Positions 55,670-63,735 of a stretch of DNA of 64,000 bases are shown piece after piece. How positions within the stretch are numbered: the stretch's first letter is position 1; the number at the start of each line of letters is the position of its first letter. Below the pieces are notes generated by a model. It was not told where the DNA came from. It did not search any database and saw only the letters and a program-made list of their open reading frames with translations. A program made the translations under genes and the position numbers. Where the stretch lies: NCBI RefSeq assembly GCF_000719135.1, contig NZ_JOEK01000001.1:310001-374000 (forward strand). The letters are read 5' to 3'. Origin of the DNA: Streptomyces avicenniae. Its GTDB lineage: Bacteria > Actinomycetota > Actinomycetes > Streptomycetales > Streptomycetaceae.

Positions 55670-56587
55670 TCACCGGAGGACGGCCACCGGGGCGTGCACG
55701 AGGTTGCGGTCGATGGACAGACGGCGGCCCCCGTGCGTCTCGCTGACGTCGCCCGCGTACTGGTGGACGCGGCGGTGCGGCTGCCATGCGGCGGGGTCGA
55801 GCGCGGGCTCGTCGTCCAGCGACGGCGGGGCGTCCCAGCGGGCGAACCAGAGCACGTCGGGCAGATCGACGGCACCGGCCGCGCGGACGCTCTCCATGTG
55901 GGTGATGCCGGACGAGGAGCTGGAGTAGAGGCCGGGAATCCAGCCCTGCGTCCGCAGCTCGCGGCTGAAGCCCTGGACGAACGCGAGGGTCGTGCGGGCG
56001 CAGGAGCTGTCGAGGTGGTCGTACGCCTCGATGTCCAGGTAGATCGGGCTGCCGGGGGCGAGGCCCAGGGCCTCGGCCGAGGCGATGGCGTCGGCGGCCT
56101 CGGCGACGCCCTGCTGCCAGGGACGGTCGGCGTCGATCGCGGCGGCGCTCTTTGCGGCGTCGAGGACACAGGGCGACTGGGGGCCGACGTGCAGCGGGAG
56201 GAGGTGCCAGCCGAGGGCGGAGACCTCGGTGACCCACTCGGGCGTCAGGTTCGGCTGGGCGGGACAGGCGCGGCCGTCGCCGCCGATGTAGACGCCCACC
56301 GCCCGGTAGGGGGAGGCGAGCCAGCTGCGCATCGTGTCCAGGGAGGGTGCCTCGCACGTGTCGAACGCGGCGCCCTCGTAGATCTCCGCGCCCTCGGCGG
56401 CGAGGTCGCCGTTCATGAGGGTCGGGGCGGGAAGGGGCCGGGGGTCCTCGGCGGCGGTCGCCGGGGTGGCGAGCAGGACGCTGAGGACGAACGCGAGCAG
56501 GACGTGCCGCAGGTGCGGCGCGTGCCGCTGGGCGGGGCGCGCGTGGCGGGCCCGACGGGTGTGCTGAATGTGATCGGCATATCGCAT
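55670..56587 (-). CDS. Secreted DUF1906 (glycoside hydrolase-like) protein
   Basis: A 305-residue exported protein. A long signal sequence (VLLAFVLSVLLATPATA, about 29-46) is followed by a DUF1906 TIM-barrel (FDTCEAPSLDTMRSWL, RAVGVYIGGDGRACPAQPNL, PIYLDIEAYDHLDSSC, IPGLYSSSSSGI, LWFARWDA). DUF1906 domains are related to GH25-like lysozymes; Asp/Glu of YLDIEAY sit at the expected strand end. Substrate probably cell-wall glycan, not shown. Start could be further inside (ATG before the signal core). Confidence 0.88.
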   Translation of the reverse strand: MRYADHIQHTRRARHARPAQRHAPHLRHVLLAFVLSVLLATPATAAEDPRPLPAPTLMNGDLAAEGAEIYEGAAFDTCEAPSLDTMRSWLASPYRAVGVYIGGDGRACPAQPNLTPEWVTEVSALGWHLLPLHVGPQSPCVLDAAKSAAAIDADRPWQQGVAEAADAIASAEALGLAPGSPIYLDIEAYDHLDSSCARTTLAFVQGFSRELRTQGWIPGLYSSSSSGITHMESVRAAGAVDLPDVLWFARWDAPPSLDDEPALDPAAWQPHRRVHQYAGDVSETHGGRRLSIDRNLVHAPVAVLR

Positions 56588-56781
56588 GAGAATGAGTCAA
56601 TGTGTCGCCGACCGGGGGAGGGCGCGACACTCCCCACGGCCGGGGCCGGGTTCAGCCGTACGGCGCAGTGCGCGCCCGCCGCACACGCGACCGCGCGGCC
56701 CGCACCCGAAGGCGCGGACCGCGCGGCTGACCCTGCCATCAGCTCGGTGACGTACCCCGGGACGTCACCGTGCGCCCGTCG

Positions 56782-57072
56782 TCACAGGAGGAAGTTGGCG
56801 ACGACCAGCGTGTACGTGTTGTCGGACTGGTCGATGACCCCGAAGCCGTTGACGCTGGCGGCGTTGCTCTCGTTCGAGTTGCCGAAGCCCACCGACGACT
56901 GCTGGGTGACCGTGGAGTTGCCCTCCAGGTCGTCCCCGACGCCGCCGCCGATGATGGAGTTGCCGCTGAGCCCGTCCACGCTGTCCGCCTGGGCGACACC
57001 GGCGAGGACGCCGAGGGCGAGCGGTGCGGCGGCGAGGACGGCGAGGGTACGGGCGGTGCGGATGCTTGCCAT
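56782..57072 (-). CDS. Small secreted Asn/Ser/Gly-rich protein
   Basis: A 96-residue exported protein: signal peptide (MASIRTARTLAVLAAAPLAL...AQA) then a 66-residue mature chain rich in Asn, Ser, Gly and Gln (SGNSIIGGGVGDDLEGNSTV, GFGNSNESNAASVNGFG) ending in a hydrophobic strand (TLVVANFLL). No Cys. Composition is reminiscent of surface or amyloid-like proteins, but it is not a recognisable chaplin or rodlin. The start is ATG 57072, with GGAGGAATTGACTC upstream. Confidence 0.75.
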   Translation of the reverse strand: MASIRTARTLAVLAAAPLALGVLAGVAQADSVDGLSGNSIIGGGVGDDLEGNSTVTQQSSVGFGNSNESNAASVNGFGVIDQSDNTYTLVVANFLL

Positions 57073-57279
57073 GAGTCAATTCCTCCGTGGGATCGGACGG
57101 TTGGTGTGGCACAGCAGTTGGCCGAACTGCCTCGGACGGACCACGACGTCGTGACACCAGAGTTGCCCACCGGATCACCGGCTCACCACCCGTACCGGCC
57201 CGATTCCCCCGCACGAATGACGGGTGCGGAATAAACGCCCTTTCAACGCCCCCACGCGGCACAGGGGGCGCACGGCGGC

Positions 57280-57945
57280 TCAGGCCGTCAGTTCCTCGAT
57301 GCGCCGGACGAAGTCGGGTCCCGGCAGCGGAAGCTCTATCTCGTCCACGAACTGCACCGCCTCGGGGACGTAGTGCACGACCGCGGCCGTGGTGTCCGTC
57401 AGGTACGCGTGGTCGCCGTGCAGCAGGGCGAGGACGCGCAGCACGAGCGCGGGGTCGCTGCCGTCGTCCGCGTCACCGTCCTGGAGGGCGCGCGGCGGAT
57501 GCCCGGGGTCGGCCTGGCGGCGCCACAGCTCGGCCTCCCACTCCTCGCCGAGGGAGAGATGGTGGAGGTAGAGGCAGTACGCGGCGGCGGCGTCACCTGC
57601 GCCTGCCGCGAACTGCCACCAGAACCTCGCGCTGTCCTCGCGCCCCGCCAGCTGGAGCACACACCCGAGGACACGCGCCCCCTCCGGCTGCGGGACCCGT
57701 CCGCCGAGGAAGGCCGCCATGTGCTGGAGGGCGCCGTCCCGTTCGGCCACGGTCCTGCACAGCGTGGCCAGCTGACCGCCGACCCCGCCGGGCCGTTCCT
57801 CCGACCGCCCCGGGGAGCGCGCGCGTCCGGCGGCGAACCGGACGGCGATCCGCCGCTCGGCGGCGTCGAGTTCGGCGGGGCTGTACACGGGGAGCGGGCG
57901 GGCGAGGAGGGCCCGGGTCAGCAGGTCCTCAATGCTCGGGGTCAT
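57280..57945 (-). CDS. Hypothetical partner of the downstream-numbered ECF sigma factor
   Basis: A 221-residue soluble protein (MTPSIEDLLTRALLARPLPV) overlapping the sigma gene by 17 bp, so probably translationally coupled to it. The middle (LQHMAAFLGGRVPQPEGARV ... WWQFAAGAGDAAAAYCLYLH) looks like TPR/SEL1-type helices. No zinc-binding anti-sigma motif or TM segment. A regulatory link to the sigma factor is inferred from overlap only. Confidence 0.75.
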   Translation of the reverse strand: MTPSIEDLLTRALLARPLPVYSPAELDAAERRIAVRFAAGRARSPGRSEERPGGVGGQLATLCRTVAERDGALQHMAAFLGGRVPQPEGARVLGCVLQLAGREDSARFWWQFAAGAGDAAAAYCLYLHHLSLGEEWEAELWRRQADPGHPPRALQDGDADDGSDPALVLRVLALLHGDHAYLTDTTAAVVHYVPEAVQFVDEIELPLPGPDFVRRIEELTA

Positions 57946-58510
57946 CGTCGCCGCCCTCCTTCTCAGGAGTGGCCAGGCCGAGCGACTCCTTCAGGCGGTG
58001 CTTGGCGTAGCGGGCGGTGGACCGGACGCCGGGGACCGTGACGCCGAGGATGTCCGCCGTCTCCGACGGGCCGTAACCGATGCAGTAGCGCAGCACGATC
58101 ACGTCGTGCTGACGCTCGGGCAGCTCGCGGATGGCCTGGTAGAGGGAGAGGCTGTCGGCCAGTTCGCCGACCGGGTCCACGGCGGTACGCAGGGCCTCGG
58201 TCTCGAACGCCGCGGTGTCCATGACGACGGGGCGTCGGCCGCGGTCGCGGGCGGCGTCCAGCACGCACCGCTTCAGGACCGTCCACGCGTACCCGGCGGG
58301 GCTGTCCAGCCGGAGCACGTCGCCCCACTCGGCGGCCAGTTGCTCGAAGATGCGGTCGGCCGTCTCCTCGGCGGCCTGCCGGTCACCGAGGTGCAGTTCG
58401 GCCCATCTGACGTAGGCGGGGCGGTAGAGCTGGTGGAAGGCGCGGAGATCCGCGGGCAGGGGGATCAGCCGGCCGACACCGTGGCGGCGCGGCGAGGGGC
58501 TTCCGGTCAC
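57929..58510 (-). CDS. ECF-type RNA polymerase sigma factor
   Basis: A 193-residue sigma-70 family protein. Region 2 is divergent (LHLGDRQAAEETADRIFEQL, SPAGYAWTVLKRCVLDAARD); region 4 is clear: LPERQHDVIVLRYCIGYGPS then ETADILGVTVPGVRSTARYA. Start ATG 58510. Followed by an overlapping hypothetical gene. The 58511-58820 gap upstream carries its promoter region but no gene that I can support. Confidence 0.85.
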   Translation of the reverse strand: MTGSPSPRRHGVGRLIPLPADLRAFHQLYRPAYVRWAELHLGDRQAAEETADRIFEQLAAEWGDVLRLDSPAGYAWTVLKRCVLDAARDRGRRPVVMDTAAFETEALRTAVDPVGELADSLSLYQAIRELPERQHDVIVLRYCIGYGPSETADILGVTVPGVRSTARYAKHRLKESLGLATPEKEGGDDDPEH

Positions 58511-58820
58511 GGCCGGGCCTCCCGTATCCGCGGAACCGCGCCCTGGGCGCCGCGGCGCCCGGCGGTCTGCTCGTTCACGGACCTCCTGGTCCTCTCGTCG
58601 TCCCCGCTCCGTGTCCCACCCGGGACCGGTCGAACTTCCCTACGGGAGAAGCTTCCCAGCCGGACGGGCGAACGCAAAAACGCCCGGCGCGAGACCTTCA
58701 CCACGCCCCGCGCCCCGACGCACCCGAACACGGGTTCAGCGGCGCCGACATGACGGGGCTCACACTCTCTCAGCTCCCCGGCCCGCCCGACCCCACACCG
58801 ACGTCACGGCGTTCGGTGCG

Positions 58821-59570
58821 TCACGACAGCCGATGGCGCACCCAGACGCACGGCTCGCAGTAGACGGCGTGGCCGTGCGTCGTGTCGCAGTGCACCGGCA
58901 CCAGGGCGCCCGGCACCTCCACGGGGCCGGTGGCGTCGAACGGCAGCCCCGTCCACGCGCGCCAGTCCGCGAGGGTACCTGCGATGGTCATCGCGCGGAC
59001 CGACACGCCGCTGATCAGGCCCCCGGCCCGGACGTGGACCCGCAGCCACGGATCGACCGGCAGGCCGTCGTCCCTGCGCAGTCGGGCATAGTCGGCGATC
59101 GACACGTCCGGGTGTTCGTGCTTGGCGCTCGGCCTGACCGGCGCGACCAGGTCGGCGAACCCCCGGTCGGCGGCGTTGCGGCGCATCGCGGCGAGCATGA
59201 CCGACGACAGGCCCGTGCCTCTGAGGTCGGGACGGACGGAGATCTCCAGCGCGGACACCGTCGTGCCCCGGCGCCCGGCGAGCCGGTCGAGGGTCGCGGT
59301 CAGGATGACCTCGTCCCAGCCACCGGCCGGGAGCGGCGCGTCCGGGGCGCGGTCCCAGGTGAACGGCACGGAGTACCCCTTGGCCACCAGCCGATCCGGC
59401 CGGTCCCGGTCGATCGCGATCAGGACGAACTCGGGGAACGCCGCGTCGAGGTCGCCGAAGTACAGCGGGGCGACCGGGTCCTGGGTCATGAACGGGGGCC
59501 AGTCGTCGAAGTCCCCCAGCAGCGGCACGAGGTCGGGCCGCTGCTCGGCGGTCGTCACCAGCAGATCCAT
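58821..59570 (-). CDS. GNAT-family N-acetyltransferase
   Basis: A 249-residue protein with one GNAT fold: FPEFVLIAIDRDRPDRLVAKGYSVPF, a long insertion, then the acetyl-CoA-binding stretch ISVRPDLRGTGLSSVMLAAM (RGTGLS as the P-loop-like motif A). The C-terminal ~60 residues include His/Cys residues (VPVHCDTTHGHAVYCEPCVW) that might bind metal. ATG 59570 chosen; an in-frame ATG at 59591 would add seven residues. Substrate unknown. Confidence 0.82.
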   Translation of the reverse strand: MDLLVTTAEQRPDLVPLLGDFDDWPPFMTQDPVAPLYFGDLDAAFPEFVLIAIDRDRPDRLVAKGYSVPFTWDRAPDAPLPAGGWDEVILTATLDRLAGRRGTTVSALEISVRPDLRGTGLSSVMLAAMRRNAADRGFADLVAPVRPSAKHEHPDVSIADYARLRRDDGLPVDPWLRVHVRAGGLISGVSVRAMTIAGTLADWRAWTGLPFDATGPVEVPGALVPVHCDTTHGHAVYCEPCVWVRHRLS

Positions 59571-59861
59571 GTCCCTCACCCCATCCCCCACGGCACCACG
59601 ATCCGGCGCACGCTACCGGTCCCACGCCGAGACACGCACACGATTTCCGCCCCGGCGACGGAGGCCGACTCGCTTGCCCAGGGAGGACGCTCGTGCCGAT
59701 GAGGACCTCAAGCCGGTGCCGGACGTACGTGCCACGGCCCGGGTGGCCGCGGGCCCCTCGTTGTGCCGTGTCGGGCGGGGAGCGGTGCGCGGACACAGCG
59801 GCGGCCCCCGCCGGTTCGTACCGGTCGGGGGCCGCTGTGAGCTGCTGTTCCGCTAGCGATG

Positions 59862-59920
59862 CGGAGGCGGTGGGATTTGAACCCACGGTGACATCGCTGC
59901 CACGACGGTTTTCAAGACCG
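59862..59920 (-). tRNA. tRNA-Ser (anticodon TGA) 3' part; probable att site
   Basis: Minus-strand sequence from the anticodon stem to the 3' end is a good tRNA-Ser: loop CTTGAAA with anticodon TGA (59912-59914), long variable arm, T-arm GGGTTCAAATCCC and acceptor strand CGCCTCC with discriminator G. The 5' half on the right does not fold properly: the acceptor partner reads TCAGGCG instead of GGAGGCG and the D-arm is two bases too long. So this looks like the duplicated 3' end left by integration of an element that continues rightward. A divergent but complete tRNA (to about 59949) cannot be fully excluded. Confidence 0.65.
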
Positions 59921-60030
59921 GGCAGCCGAACGTGCCCCTCACCCGCCTGACCTCGGCCTATCCACCACTCAGCCCTTCTGAACCCCTCCCCTTGGCCACA
60001 GGATGGCCACAGAGGCCGAACGAGGCCCGA

Positions 60031-60699
60031 TCAGGAGGCGGCGGACGAGCGGACGAGGCGGCTGGTGAAACCGGCCGCACACAGACGCTCGAAGGCCGCG
60101 TACACGCTCGGCGGGACGGGTTGACTGACCATGAAGCCCTGCGCCGGGTAGATCAGGAGCCGTTGCAGGGCGCCCACCAGCATGTCGATGACCAGTCGGG
60201 CGTCCCCCACGGATTTGGCGTAGTCGGCGAGCGTCATCGACGTGGACGCGCTCACTACCTCAACCTCGGGCCAGAGCTTCCGCGCGGTGGCATAGGCCCG
60301 TCGTTCCTCGTAGGGCTTGCTCACCAGTAGCACGGAGCGCACTTCGATTCCGCGCTCTTCCAGCAGAGCGCGCGAGAACCGAATGTTCTCGCCGGTATTT
60401 CGCGCTCTCGGCTCCGCGAGAACGGCCGAGTCAGGCACGCCGAGTTCAAGCGCACGTTCTCGGTAATGAACGGCTTCCCCCTTGGGCATTCGCTCTTTGC
60501 TGGTTGGACTTGTCGCCCCGGTAAAGACGATGACCGGGGCGAGTCCCTGCCGGTAGTAGCCCACCGTGGCATCGGCGACACCCAGGTCATGGCTTCCCAG
60601 TCCGATGGCGACCGAGCAGGGGCGGGGTTCGTGATGCATCTGGTGATAGTCCCAGATGACCTGAGCGTCCTTCCAAGAATCCGCCGAAATCTCACTCAT
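60031..60699 (-). CDS. YdcF/ElyC-family (DUF218) protein
   Basis: A 222-residue protein with the DUF218 pattern: SVAIGLGSHDLGVADATVGY, VIVFTGATSPTSKERMPKGE (substrate loop), ARNTGENIRFSRALLEERGI and SVLLVSKPYEERRAYATARK. Unlike ElyC it has no TM anchor. ATG 60699 shares its A/T bases with the end of the GntR gene, so the two are coupled in one operon controlled by the GntR operators. Substrate unknown; DUF218 proteins bind nucleotides or lipid-linked sugars. Confidence 0.85.
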   Translation of the reverse strand: MSEISADSWKDAQVIWDYHQMHHEPRPCSVAIGLGSHDLGVADATVGYYRQGLAPVIVFTGATSPTSKERMPKGEAVHYRERALELGVPDSAVLAEPRARNTGENIRFSRALLEERGIEVRSVLLVSKPYEERRAYATARKLWPEVEVVSASTSMTLADYAKSVGDARLVIDMLVGALQRLLIYPAQGFMVSQPVPPSVYAAFERLCAAGFTSRLVRSSAAS

Positions 60700-61490
60700 C
60701 AGCCCCTCCCCTGTCCATCCCGCGCCGAGTCAGGAATCCGAAACTCATACTCCCAGGAAAATCGGGATGCGATGTGAACGCCAATGGCGTACTCGATCAC
60801 CGTTCCATCCGCCGTCCGGGTCGTCCGGTGCAGTTCTACAACCGGTTCGCCCGATCGGATCTGGAGTAGTTCGGCTTCGTCCTGCGTCGCTTTCCGCGCC
60901 CTGAGCACTTCCGTCATGGAGTCCGGCTCGTAGCCAGCTTCGTACAGGACGCGGAAGCCACCGCCCTTTCCCGCAGGCCCGGGGGTGGGATCGATCAGCC
61001 GCGTCCCCTCGACGTGCTCCGGGAGGTAGTAGCTCGTAAGGGTGTGGGTCGGCCGGCCCTTCTCCTTCACCAACCGCGCGCGGGCGTACACCTCGGCCCC
61101 TTCGGGAAGCCCGTGCGCCTTGGCCACGTCGGCCGAGGCCGGTACTCGGCTGATCGTCTGAGTCTGGTCACTTCGCTTGTACTCACGGCCGGACGCCACG
61201 CGGTCGGCGATGAACGCCACCTGATCATCGTCACGCCACTTCACCTTGTCGTACCGCTGGGTCCCCAGCCTCTTCAACGTCGGGCGTTCCTGCACCACGG
61301 TCCCGTGCCCCCGGGAGGACATGACGAGACCTTCCGCTTCCAGCGCCTTGTAGGCGGTCTGCACGGTGGTCTTCGATCCCTCACCCCGGTCAACCAACTC
61401 CCTGATGTGCGGGAGCGGCTCGCCCGGCTTGTACCGGCCGGCTTCGATCTCCGCGCGCAGCCTGTCCGCCAGCTCTCGCCACTTCGACAC
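60699..61490 (-). CDS. GntR-family repressor (HutC/KorSA type)
   Basis: A 263-residue regulator: N-terminal winged helix (ADRLRAEIEAGRYKPGEPLP ... GSKTTVQTAYKALEAEGLV) and C-terminal UTRA effector domain (GAEVYARARLVKEKGRPTHT ... EAELLQIRSGEPVVELHRTT). GTG 61490 (VSKWRELADRLRAEI) has AGGAG 10 nt upstream; longer forms would run through the operators. In pSAM2-like elements KorSA represses transfer and pra. Three palindromic operators lie 45-117 bp upstream of its start, indicating autoregulation. Confidence 0.88.
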   Translation of the reverse strand: MSKWRELADRLRAEIEAGRYKPGEPLPHIRELVDRGEGSKTTVQTAYKALEAEGLVMSSRGHGTVVQERPTLKRLGTQRYDKVKWRDDDQVAFIADRVASGREYKRSDQTQTISRVPASADVAKAHGLPEGAEVYARARLVKEKGRPTHTLTSYYLPEHVEGTRLIDPTPGPAGKGGGFRVLYEAGYEPDSMTEVLRARKATQDEAELLQIRSGEPVVELHRTTRTADGTVIEYAIGVHIASRFSWEYEFRIPDSARDGQGRG

Positions 61491-61534
61491 CAACGCAGGA
61501 CTCCTCTCGCTCTTGCCAGTGAAGCACAGGGGCC

Positions 61535-61607
61535 ACAGTCCCGGGACTGTTGACAGTCCCGGGACTGTGGTGCATTCTCTTGTCCAACGGCTCGCAGTCC
61601 TAGGACT
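61535..61607. promoter_or_regulatory. Triple palindromic operator of the GntR repressor
   Basis: Two identical 16-bp palindromes ACAGTCCCGGGACTGT (61535-61550 and 61553-61568), 18 bp centre to centre, and a third core AGTCCTAGGACT (61596-61607). Shared core AGTCC-YR-GGACT. Position just upstream of the GntR gene fits autorepression. Confidence 0.75.
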
Positions 61608-62061
61608 ACGAGCCAGAGGGGCCCGTTCGGGCTGCTCATGCTGAGGGCGGGGACGCTGCAATCCCGCTAAAGGCCAGGGGACAGGGCGCTTCGGTGCCCG
61701 ACTGGCGAGGTGGCCCGGCGACCGCGAGCAACGGCCGGAGAGTGGGACTACGAGAGCCCTTTGCAGTGCGACACGCATATCCGAACCGACCAAAGAGGTC
61801 TTCATGCCGCGAAGTACACGGGCGGCTGCCAGCGCTCGACCGGCACGGCAGCTGAGCCCTTCCGCGTCATCTCAGGCCACACGAACCGCAGACACCTGAG
61901 CTGCCCGTGACCACCGCCCCGCGCCTCATCGGCGTTCGGCGGCGGTGGTGTTCGGGGGGATGCAGGACTGCCCCACCCGACAACGAACGGCGTGCACCCC
62001 CGGAGCTGGAACTCCGGGGGTGCTGTTCGGGCCGTTCCACCTGCTAGGGAGACCACGACCC
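61608..62061. other. Intergenic region between GntR and the small-gene run
   Basis: No gene supported; short frames here lack ribosome sites and codon bias. Contains the hairpin described at 61994-62023 and presumably the promoter for the rightward genes. Confidence 0.5.
61994..62023 (+). terminator. Strong hairpin upstream of the DUF6284-like gene
   Basis: GCACCCCCGGAG (61994-62005) / CTCCGGGGGTGC (62012-62023), perfect 12-bp stem with a 6-nt loop, followed by TGTT. It lies 38 bp before the start at 62062, so it may act as a leader structure as well as a terminator. Confidence 0.5.
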
Positions 62062-62316
62062 ATGTACATGGTTCCACAGGCGGCGTCGGCCGCCGATCCG
62101 CTGGACGGTGAGCCGTCGAAGGCGGAGTTGGACGCGATCGAGCGTGAGATCCCGCTGATTCTGGCGGAGGTCGAGTTGCTGGACGCGGAGATCATCACCC
62201 TTGACCGGCCGCTGTCCGAGCTGGATGTGCGGCGTCTGCGGCGGGCGGCCCGGCGGGTGCTGGCCGCTCGCCGTGAGCTGGCCAACCGTGGCGGTCACCT
62301 GGGGGTGAGCGCATGA
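62062..62316 (+). CDS. DUF6284-like small AICE protein
   Basis: An 84-residue helical protein from ATG 62062 (MYMVPQAASAADPLDGEPSK) with TAGGGAG upstream. The core AELDAIEREIPLILAEVELL and LDRPLSELDVRRLRRAARRV matches a family I recall as DUF6284, common in AICEs next to replication genes. Its stop overlaps the next start (ATGA). Function unknown. Confidence 0.75.
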   Translation: MYMVPQAASAADPLDGEPSKAELDAIEREIPLILAEVELLDAEIITLDRPLSELDVRRLRRAARRVLAARRELANRGGHLGVSA

Positions 62317-62783
62317 GCAGCCTGCCGGACCGTGACGTGAGCGCGGCGCTGGACGCGGCGTTCGCCGAGGTGCAGGGGCAGATCGCGCGGACGGACACCA
62401 AGACCGCGAATCAGACGACGTTCATCGGCCTGTTGCTGACCGGGGTGACGCTGGCGGGCGGCGCGATGCCTCTGCCGCTCGCGGCTTGCCTGGTCGGCGG
62501 CGCCGGCGTCGCGCTGCTCGTGATGGCGGCGGGTGTGCTGCTGTGGGCGGCGCGGCCGAAGCTGAAGCCGCGTGCGGCGGGGACGTTCCCGCACTGGGCC
62601 ACCCTGACCGCCGAGGACCTGATCGCGGACCTGACGGCCGACCGGCGCGCGGGCGCCGTCGTCGCCCTGTCCCGTCTGGCCATGGCCAAGTACGGGCAGG
62701 TGCAGCGGGCGGTCACCCTCACCCTGGCCGCCGGTGTTCTGCTGGTGGTCGCCGCCCTCATCGCTGTGGGGGGTGCGCTGTGA
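62313..62783 (+). CDS. Pycsar-effector-like two-TM protein (PycTM family)
   Basis: A 156-residue protein with a helical N-terminus (AALDAAFAEVQGQIARTDTK), a TM pair (FIGLLLTGVTLAGGAM... and GAGVALLVMAAGVLLWAARP), a linker (FPHWATLTAEDLIADLTADR), then the helix VALSRLAMAKYGQVQRAVTL and a last TM. This is the layout of proteins annotated as Pycsar system effectors, whose TM domains kill infected cells on sensing cCMP/cUMP. No pyrimidine cyclase gene is visible. Coupled by ATGA/GTGA overlaps to both neighbours. Confidence 0.7.
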   Translation: MSSLPDRDVSAALDAAFAEVQGQIARTDTKTANQTTFIGLLLTGVTLAGGAMPLPLAACLVGGAGVALLVMAAGVLLWAARPKLKPRAAGTFPHWATLTAEDLIADLTADRRAGAVVALSRLAMAKYGQVQRAVTLTLAAGVLLVVAALIAVGGAL

Positions 62784-63094
62784 GCACGGAAACGTTCACC
62801 GGGCAGAGCCCGGCCGTGACCGCGCTGGCCGCGATGCTGGCTGCGTTCGGGGATCTGCCGCCGGTCAGTGTGGGGCTGTCCAGGCATTACCCCGGGCGGC
62901 TGGACCTGTCGCTGCACAACGACCTGGCCGCGTTCGAGGAGTGGCGGGCGGCCCTGGGGCTGGACCTCGCCGGGGTCGAGCTTGTAGCGGACTGGCTCAC
63001 GGTCACCGGCACGTGGGGCGGCGCCGAAGTCAAGCTGACCGGCCACGGCGTAACCGTCCCCGCGACGGCCGAACCGGCGGGGGTGGCGGCGTGA
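62780..63094 (+). CDS. Hypothetical AICE protein
   Basis: A 104-residue protein from GTG 62780, overlapping the previous stop by 4 bp. An N-terminal helix (SPAVTALAAMLAAFGDLPP) precedes a short beta domain (GLSRHYPGRLDLSLHNDLAA ... LTVTGTWGGAEVKLTGHGV). It is a size and type common in AICE small-gene runs. No function recognised. Confidence 0.65.
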   Translation: MSTETFTGQSPAVTALAAMLAAFGDLPPVSVGLSRHYPGRLDLSLHNDLAAFEEWRAALGLDLAGVELVADWLTVTGTWGGAEVKLTGHGVTVPATAEPAGVAA

Positions 63095-63735
63095 AGCTCA
63101 CGGTCGTGCCGCTGACGCTGGCGGACGCGGGGGCGGCGGTGGACCGCTGGCACCGCCACCACCGGCGCCCGCAGGGGCACCGCTTCTCCCTGGGCGTCCT
63201 CGACGGCGCGGATCGTCTGCGTGGGGTGGCGATCGTCGGCCGCCCCGTTGCGCGCGTGCTGGACACCGGCTGGACGGTGGAGGTCACCCGGGTCGCGACA
63301 GACGGCTGCCCCAACGCGTGCAGTGCGCTGTACGGCGGGGTGTGGCAGACCGCCCGGGCCATGGGCTTCCGCCGGGCCCTGACCTACACCCAGGACGGCG
63401 AGTCCGGCGCGTCCCTGCGGGCGGCCGGATGGCGCCGCGCCGCCGAGCTGCGCCCGCGCACGGGGTGGGACACGCCGTCCCGCCGCCGGACCGGCCGGGG
63501 CACGGACGGCATCGCCCGGACCCTGTGGGAGCAGACCCGGGCGGGGGCACTGCCGCTGCCGCCCATCGGGGTGCTGCGGGACGAATTGCGGGACGAAATC
63601 CAGTGCGCCGCATGCGGACGCTCTGTGCCTCTCCCGCCCGGCCCCGGGCGCCCGCCCCGGTACTGCACCGTCGCCTGCCGCAAGCGCGCCTACCGCCACC
63701 GGCACACCCAGAGAGCGGCGGAGGTGGCGGCGTGA
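63091..63735 (+). CDS. XF1762-family protein with C-terminal zinc motif
   Basis: A 214-residue protein from GTG 63091 (4-bp overlap with the previous gene). The N-terminal ~140 residues (VDRWHRHHRRPQGHRFSLGV, VAIVGRPVARVLD, EVTRVATDGCPNACSALYGG, ALTYTQDGESGASLRAAGWR) form a GNAT-like fold of the XF1762 family found on phages and AICEs. The C-terminus has a CxxC...CxxxC pattern (IQCAACGRSVPLP ... RYCTVACRKRAYR) like a small zinc finger. Substrate unknown. Confidence 0.75.
   Translation: MKLTVVPLTLADAGAAVDRWHRHHRRPQGHRFSLGVLDGADRLRGVAIVGRPVARVLDTGWTVEVTRVATDGCPNACSALYGGVWQTARAMGFRRALTYTQDGESGASLRAAGWRRAAELRPRTGWDTPSRRRTGRGTDGIARTLWEQTRAGALPLPPIGVLRDELRDEIQCAACGRSVPLPPGPGRPPRYCTVACRKRAYRHRHTQRAAEVAA

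Noticed and set aside
56782..57072. Chaplin or rodlin
   Set aside because: No chaplin domain Cys pair or rodlin sequence pattern; only the small secreted Asn/Gly-rich character is shared.
61710..61910. 66-codon frame upstream of the AICE small genes
   Set aside because: No ribosome site, poor codon bias and no family resemblance.
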